Assembly: GCA_022605955.1 (NCBI GenBank)
Contig: JAKCOZ010000012.1
Coordinates: 25,604,015-25,668,014 of the forward strand
DNA from: Rallus limicola
Lineage: Eukaryota > Chordata > Aves > Gruiformes > Rallidae
Reading direction: 5' to 3'
Length of the DNA: 64,000 bases
The notes under the pieces are model-generated. The model searched no databases. It was not told the origin of the DNA and saw nothing but the letters and a program-made list of their open reading frames with translations. Positions 57,801-64,000 of this stretch are shown here, piece by piece (position 1 is the first letter of the stretch; each line of letters begins with the position of its first letter). Position numbers and translations under genes: made by a program.

Positions 57801-60800
57801 GTTTTTAACAAGGGATCCCAAAGCATTTTTAGCACCTCCTCGGTGGGTTCCTTGCATACAGCTGCATTCATTTCATGGCTGCAGAGATTCACCAGTCATG
57901 GCTATTCACTGGGAATGAAAGTCAAATGTCCTAATTAGTCACATAGTCCACTAATCTCTTTATTATCTTCATTTCCTGAAGCCAAAACAACTTCATTTTA
58001 AATTTTGGGGTTATTTTTGCACAGGAGAATGTTAGCTTGACTTAGGATATGTAAAAGGAAGCATATTCATTCCCTCAGAAGCGATTTTTTTTTAATACAA
58101 TGGCATAAAAAAACCCCCACAGCTATGTACCTGTAGTACCTCCCAGATGCACCTACATACTACTATTTTTTCTTTTTTTTTGTCTTTTCCTTTCTTTTTT
58201 TGACAGCCTGGATTCTGGAAGAGCAAGAGGAATAGCAGCCACGTCGCCCCCCAGTTAAAATTGCAAGCAATACATTTTGCAGGAACAAAGCAGAGCTTTA
58301 GAGAGTGGGTATTTAAATGACATGGCATTTCTCCTAAAGGAAATATTACTGACAACAGCATGCAAATGTTGGGTATAGTGTTTGGCACAAAGAGAGAGCA
58401 TATGGTATTTAATGCAAGCAAATTAAACAGCTCTATGCTACAGTCAACTGGAGATGCATCCTACTGTAGCAGTCTTAAACCCAGTATAAACGATTTCCCT
58501 CCAGATTTGCACCTGTATGGAACTGGTTGAATATATGCATGGTTTAACCAAGTATACACTGTTAAATGTCATCCAGGCTGCCCAGATGCATACAAATGAT
58601 GGATTCAAGGTAAGTTAAAAGGATTTTGGTACTTCAGAGTTTCTCCATTTCTGTTCTGGAACTCCAAGTGCCTCAGATTGACCATCTGCACATGGGATCA
58701 GCATTCTCCTCTTCCAGCATTGGTGGGGTTTTCTACTCTTTATTTAATCTCAGTTGAATGAGTTTAAATTACTCTCAAATAAATGCATCAGCAACTGCCT
58801 ATAGACCAGAACCAACTACCCAAAACGGTATGCTGCCAAAGAATGAGAAGTCTAGAAGAGCCTGTCCAACCATGGCTGCATCAACAAAGCCGAGGTTGCT
58901 CAACACCACACTGTGCCCTGAGTCACCAGGTTGACCCCATCCTGCTCAAACCTCCTGAGCACTTAAGTAACGCAGGCTGGTGCGCCACAGTCCTCTGACC
59001 CTCAGGTGGGAGAGATTTTCCAACCCCTGAGCACAACCTAAAATCTATGCATGGGATGATTTGCATCAACTGCAGTCTAGCTGTTTGCTTCCATGATGCC
59101 ATCATGCTGTAGGCATTGTTTCCCCCCTCTGCCCAAAACAGAAGCATTCTTTACCCTGTAATTTTAACTCTCTGGATTTCCTTCACTTCACTATTCCAAC
59201 TCTACCTTGCTAAAACCCACCATGCAGTGCAAATAACCTAAACTAAATTTCCTGTGTAATGATATTATAATCACTGAATCTTCAGTTTCACCATGTTCAT
59301 CAGATTTGGCTCCTTTTCCAGGATGAAACCCAAAAAAATCTCTCTGTTCACATCGGCTGCTCAGTAGACTGTTCAGGGAGATAATTTTGTTTCACCTCTA
59401 GAAACACTTGAAGCTATTCTGAAAATATTCCTGCAGTCATTGCCAATAAAGGAAACTAACCAAAATCAATGCTTCTGACTTCTTCCACAGGATTCAAACA
59501 TCTATATTAGCTAACATTTTCTCTCCCTTGCCCTGCTCAACAGATCTATAAACACCTAATCTGCTTGTGGAAATTTACATTACAATATTCATTTTAACTC
59601 CTCTTTGGCATAACCAGCTAAGTTATCTATTACAGACCATAGAGAAAGCACCTTTTATTACTTTACATTAAAGAATAATTTTGTTACCTTCACCTATTTC
59701 ATTACACAATTTGTCTTATTGAAATGAAGGACTTATTTCTAAACTTTAGGGTTGCTGAGGGTTAGCAATAGTATTGAAATAAGGTATTATTAACTATAGT
59801 CTCAGAATCAATGTCAAAATGCCTCAGCTATTTTTATGCTAAACAGCATTTCTATGGAAACACCACGGTTAAGTTTAATATGAATGATTATAGATTCCTC
59901 TAGTAATACAGACCAGCATTAGAGTCCAGTCTACTTTTAAAGGGAATAAACTAAGACTTTGGGTGTCTGAAATGACTCACCGGCTACCTTAACCATATCC
60001 ATCTTTACCTCTCTGCATTATCTTCCCCTCCTGCAAAAAGAATTACCTTTATGGCTGTAATATGAATTATCAGTTGAAGTCTGCACAAAAAAGATTCTCA
60101 GAAAATATTAACAGAGCCCCATCTACACTCTCTTTGGTTAATGAAAGAACCACTTTGACAGATACTTTCATGTTTAGCACTAAAGAGATCTCATGATAGC
60201 AAATATTATTTCTATCTTTCCATAATTTAGAAAGAATGAATCATTTTTTTATCATACATTTACATGGAGAATTTGGGAAGCACGGCAAAGTAAAGGAATG
60301 GTACCACACTTGATTATCTTCATGTTATAGGAAGAGAGAGATATAACAAGTGATATTTTAACAGATCTGCCCTCAACACCTCTAAGGAAGTGTTGTGCCC
60401 AGTGCAAATCATATGGAAGCTTGAGCTATATCCATTTACCATTTCATTTAAGGTATTCAATGTACTTATTGGTGTGTAATATCAAGTGATTCCCCTTAAT
60501 ATTTCCTTTATATGCGTTCATTGTTATGACTATGTCTAGCCTGTTTTAATGTTGAGGGCTAAAGTTATGCTAACTTAAGTCTTAAAGGATTTTAAGAGTT
60601 ATTCTTTTAGTAAAGGTGACACATTGATTCTGCTGAGAGCGTTCATCACAGAGCATCCTGAGCATCTCTTCGAGTCAGCATGGGAGAACGCAACTGATTC
60701 ATGCATTTCAAGCTGGGAGACACAGTTTGCACCAGGTTACGCTACTCAAAAATCAACGTGGTGGCAAGTAAAAGGCACATTTCAATCTAAAACATTACTA

Positions 60801-63429
60801 AAAAAGTTTAACCTGACTGAGAATTGGACAAGGCCCCCACACCTTTTGGGCTTCCTGAGAAATGAGATTATTCAAGCTCGTGATAAACAGCCAGCTCGGT
60901 GGTCAATCAAAGGGGAGACCAACCCACTTTTTACGTGGCTTTAAAACATTATTGAATTTCCATGTCCAGAAATAGCAGTCACTCAGAATGCTGTCACAGC
61001 ATGTGCCAGTTAGATGCATAGCAAAACTTAGAAAATACATCAAAATGCCCTCCTTAAAACACACAGAAATCTCATGTGCGGCCTGGACATGCTCCCCAAA
61101 AAACACCATGCAGTCAGATCTAGGGTCAGATCACGTGTTGGGGTGAAACTCCTCATTTTCAGCCTTTACTTTTCCAGGTTAATTTGTATTTTAAGAGTCT
61201 GAAAACCCCCAGGAGCGTGGGGCAGGCAGGTAAGTGTAACAGCTCCAGCCCATCCTGAGGGAACTTCTATTTTTTCATTGTCATCGGTGTCTTCTCTCAT
61301 CTGATTTAATCAAGAGGCACATTATATGTCAACAGTCAGCACCTCTGTGTCAGAGCTAACAATAAATCAAATCAGTACTATAAATATGCTGAAGATTATA
61401 CAGGTCTGCCCAGGGTTGGCTTGGTTGAGGTTTTTTTTTTCTGTCAAGATAAAAATCCCAGCAGTGACAACTAAAGTGCTGCAGTTTGCCAAAGGCACCA
61501 TATCAGCACTGCTAGTTCTGGGGAATGGAATTAGCAAGACTTAAAGAAAAATAATGAAAAAAAAATAAAAAGAGTTTCTGGGAACTGGAAAGAGGGGAAA
61601 AAAAAAAGAAAAGAAGTGTTGGTCCTGCTAACTTACAGGTATAACAACTATTCTGGAAGTATTGGCACCTGGTGTAACGGTTTCTGGACAGGAGGAATCA
61701 CTTTGGAGATCAAATCATCAAAGCAAAAATATTAAAGAAAAAAGCATAGGGAATTTTTACACTGCCACGATGGTTGTTAATTTATGAGTGTTTAAGGAAA
61801 CAATGACTCTACAAAATATTATCATGAGAGACCACGCTATGGACTGTCAGACCTTATGTCTTAAGACAAAGGAAAAAAAGGGCAACATGTTTTAATGTAT
61901 TTCTCTGGGATGAGCAACAGAAAGTCCTATAAAACCTCTTTTCCTGTCATAAATCCCACTAGCAGGAAGTCTCTAAGAATCCCCATTCTCTACCTGAAAA
62001 CTTCCTCCCTCTGATGCTTCTTGTCTCTAATAAATAACATCCGTATCCAGCATCAGCTCCCTTAACAGCAACAGAAAAGTGCATTTTAAATCATAATCTA
62101 AACTGTAGGGATCAATTCTGAGCTTGGCATCCCTGCAGAGCAGCATCCCCACACGTGGGGGCAAGCTGGCACCCAGGCAGAAGCAGGGGAAAGGGATGGT
62201 GTGATCCACACATGAGCTGCTCCCAGATCTTGGAGCTATAGCAGGTCAAATTTAATTTGCCTTTTCTCACGTGGGGTGCCTCAGTAGGGATTCACTGGGA
62301 TAAGAGTTGCTTGATAGAAGCCATCTATCAAGTTAAGCACTGAAATTACCTCTCTAAGACCTCACCAATGCTTGTTGGAAGGAATGCCAGGTGAGGGTGG
62401 CACAGCCACAGTGGGAGCCCGAACAAGCCAAGCAGCAACAGTGACAAAGCTTTGCCTTCAGCTGATCATGTTAACTCGAGGGCATGGAGAGCACGGTGCA
62501 TTTCCCCTCCATTAAATTGGGAATTATATAAGTTTGATACTATTAGGGGCAAAGTTGGGGGGGGGGGGGGGGGGGGGTCGGGGAAGAAAGAAATCAGGTG
62601 GAAAAGCACTACAGAGCTCACTGGAAAATCTTGTACTTATATAAAACTGCATGCTTTTGGAAATACTTTATGCAGTTGAGTTTTTCAGTTATTAAAAAAA
62701 TATCTATGTGTGTGTCTCTCCTCCTCCCCAGGACTATTCATTGCATGTGTTATTTTTAAAGTGACTGCTACTATTCACCTAATAAGACACCTACACATCC
62801 AACTAATACAAGAAGCCTGGTGACATAAGATTATAACATTAGCATACAAGGCTTCTCATGTATAATTTATAGGTACCAAGGTTTAAGCTATTTTTTCCCC
62901 TTCTTGGATGCTAGGCATAGTGTTCAATTCCAGCTAATCCTTTCATCTTTTTCAATCTAGATTGTGAAGGTCAAACCAAATGCAATATTCCTTACATAAC
63001 CCAAACCAAGGTCAGCCTTTGAATTTTATGATCCAAATTTCCCTCAGGAGGATAAAGTAGGAGGTAGCAATCAGTCCAACCTCCTGAAACTAACCCTAGC
63101 TAATTACTGAACCCTTCCATACTAAAAATGCCCGTGTTGCAAAAGAAAGTAACACTCCTACCATATTCTTTACAGGCTCAAGGGCAAAGCTGGAGGAATT
63201 GCACAGAGCTCATGACGGTACTTCCCCTTCAGACTGCATCCTGTATGATGTGAAGCAGTGGTTATATATGCTATAAAACTAGTCCTTCTGTCTGGTTTTC
63301 ACTGCTTTTCCCCTAAAGATAGGCTGACATACCTACAGGCCATACAGGGCAGCGTGTTTGCAGCAGTACTTTGTGTATGAATTCAATGTCAGAGATCTCC
63401 TCAGAGGGAAAAGCATCCTCCCTGCTTAC
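57801..63429. other. Unique AT-rich stretch, no gene seen
   Basis: To the right of the solo LTR no repeat family is recognised until the poly-G run at 62557. Two splice-bounded intervals on the plus strand (58577-58609 and 61178-61229) and one on the minus strand (59984-60033, with stops in all frames) look like chance. Confidence 0.55.
62557..62577. repeat. Poly-G run (21 G)
   Basis: An uninterrupted run of 21 G on the plus strand with clear quadruplex-forming potential. Its length may be affected by sequencing error. Confidence 0.95.
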
Positions 63430-63525
63430 CTTCTCTGGCTCGTAGCTGACAAAGTTTGAGAGGTGAAGGATCAAAGCACTTGACATTTGAAGATTTCCCT
63501 CCGATTGCTTCTCTTAATTCACAGC
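63430..63525 (-). other. Candidate internal exon B (unverified)
   Basis: On the minus strand the acceptor 'tgcctctgtttgtagctgcag' follows a long pyrimidine tract, and the donor is GAGAAG|GTAAGC. Between them are 96 nt, open with two bases before the first full codon and one base after the last (phase 1 to phase 1). The 31-residue peptide begins CELREAIGGK, has 'KCFDPSPLKLCQLRARE' at its end, and carries three cysteines. Two CpG sites occur (ATCGGA, CTACGA), more than expected for AT-rich intron DNA. Joined to A, the split codon reads Gly and the frame stays open. No family is recognised. It is the best exon candidate in the window but is still only suggestive. Confidence 0.27.
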
Positions 63526-63826
63526 CTGCAGCTACAAACAGAGGCACAGGTAGTGGGAGGGAAGAGACCTGTAGGTTGGACAGTGCCTCCCCCTTGTCAG
63601 GGCTCCATGGGGGCACGGAGGTGGTACCACTCCTGGGTGTAACTTCTCACATCACCTAAACTCATATTATCTTCACCAAGCTGCTCTTTGCTTAATAGTT
63701 AGATGTGTTTTTTTTCCCCCACACAACTGAAATTTCTGCAGGGGAAAGGAAGGGACTGGACATGGTGCTCTTCTTGGACAGCAGTTCCTCCATCACCCCC
63801 CACACGCATAGCTTGGCAGTGCTTAC

Positions 63827-63881
63827 CATAGCTGCTGGTATCACAGTTCTCCAAGTAGCCACAAGCAGGATTAAGAAGTTG
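63827..63881 (-). other. Candidate internal exon A (unverified)
   Basis: On the minus strand a pyrimidine-rich tract ends in 'ttttttggatag', followed by 55 nt open in phase and the donor TATG|GTAAGC. The translation is QLLNPACGYLENCDTSSY plus one base, cysteine-bearing and with no stop. It ends in phase 1, which fits candidate B, 301 bp farther along. I do not recognise the peptide. Splice-like intervals of this size arise often by chance, so the pairing with B is the main reason for listing it. Confidence 0.22.
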
Positions 63882-64000
63882 CTATCCAAAAAAAAACCCC
63901 AAAGGCTAGCACTGCCTACAAGTATTTTTTCCTTTTCCTCTTCTAAAGAGACAGGACTCAGGTATTTAGCATGGGCACACCTGGGGGAATCCCAAAATGG

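Noticed and set aside
58577..58609. Plus-strand 33-nt interval before a consensus donor CAAG|GTAAGT
   Set aside because: Weak acceptor, very short and isolated.
59984..60033. Minus-strand interval with strong acceptor 'attctttttgcag' and donor GCCG|GTGAGT
   Set aside because: All three frames contain stops, so it cannot be an internal coding exon.
61178..61229. Plus-strand splice-bounded open interval (good acceptor 'tttacttttccag', donor GCAG|GTAAGT)
   Set aside because: It is isolated, with no phase-compatible neighbour on the plus strand. It illustrates the background rate of chance exon-like intervals.
1..64000. tRNA, rRNA, CRISPR arrays, bacterial-type operons
   Set aside because: No cloverleaf with A- and B-box, no rRNA core words and no regularly spaced direct-repeat array were seen. 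The tandem repeats present have no spacers. The sequence is vertebrate nuclear DNA.

Overview
This window is vertebrate nuclear DNA, almost certainly from a bird. It carries at least 19 pieces of CR1 LINE, 18 of them representing separate insertions. The pieces are mostly 5'-truncated and keep the family's 3' end: a 'ttccaaccc' block followed by copies of the octamer 'attctgtg'/'attctatg'. It also holds a solo LTR of the avian ERVL type, with a perfect 5-bp target duplication. The background is AT-rich, with poly-A and TA runs and no operon-like gene packing. A run of exactly 100 N (42342-42441) marks a scaffold gap.

No complete protein-coding gene can be shown. The longest open frames are short. 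The best explained ones are CR1 ORF2 remnants (35.2-36.1 kb, 44.6-45.1 kb, 47.6-48.3 kb), antisense readings of CR1 copies, or frames through a 22-bp minisatellite. On the minus strand there are several exon-like intervals with good splice signals, open frames and compatible phases: 63827-63881, 63430-63525, 49233-49307, 49015-49162, 41448-41474, 41253-41300 and 38825-38886. They could be part of one unrecognised multi-exon gene running right to left. My rough estimate is that 64 kb of random sequence would give a similar number of such intervals, so they are leads and not calls.

Layout. 1-4 kb: four small, old CR1 tails and a perfect 23-bp hairpin. 4-21 kb: about 17 kb with no recognisable transposon, AT-rich, with a small CpG-rich patch near 11.3 kb. 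21-28.5 kb: one CR1 tail, otherwise unique sequence. 28.5-55.3 kb: a CR1-dense belt of 14 pieces (13 insertions). They fall into at least two well-defined subfamilies, one insertion is nested in an older CR1, and the longest copies keep ORF2 sequence. The belt also contains the gap, a purine tract, a second perfect 23-bp hairpin and a 13-plus-copy 22-bp minisatellite at 54.5-54.9 kb. 55.3-64 kb: mostly unique sequence, the solo LTR at 57.2-57.8 kb, a 21-G run near 62.56 kb and the two best exon candidates at the right edge.

The most useful observations are the solo LTR with its intact duplication, the nested CR1, the two perfect 23-bp inverted repeats (which look like template-switch events), the variable minisatellite, and the phase-compatible exon candidates.
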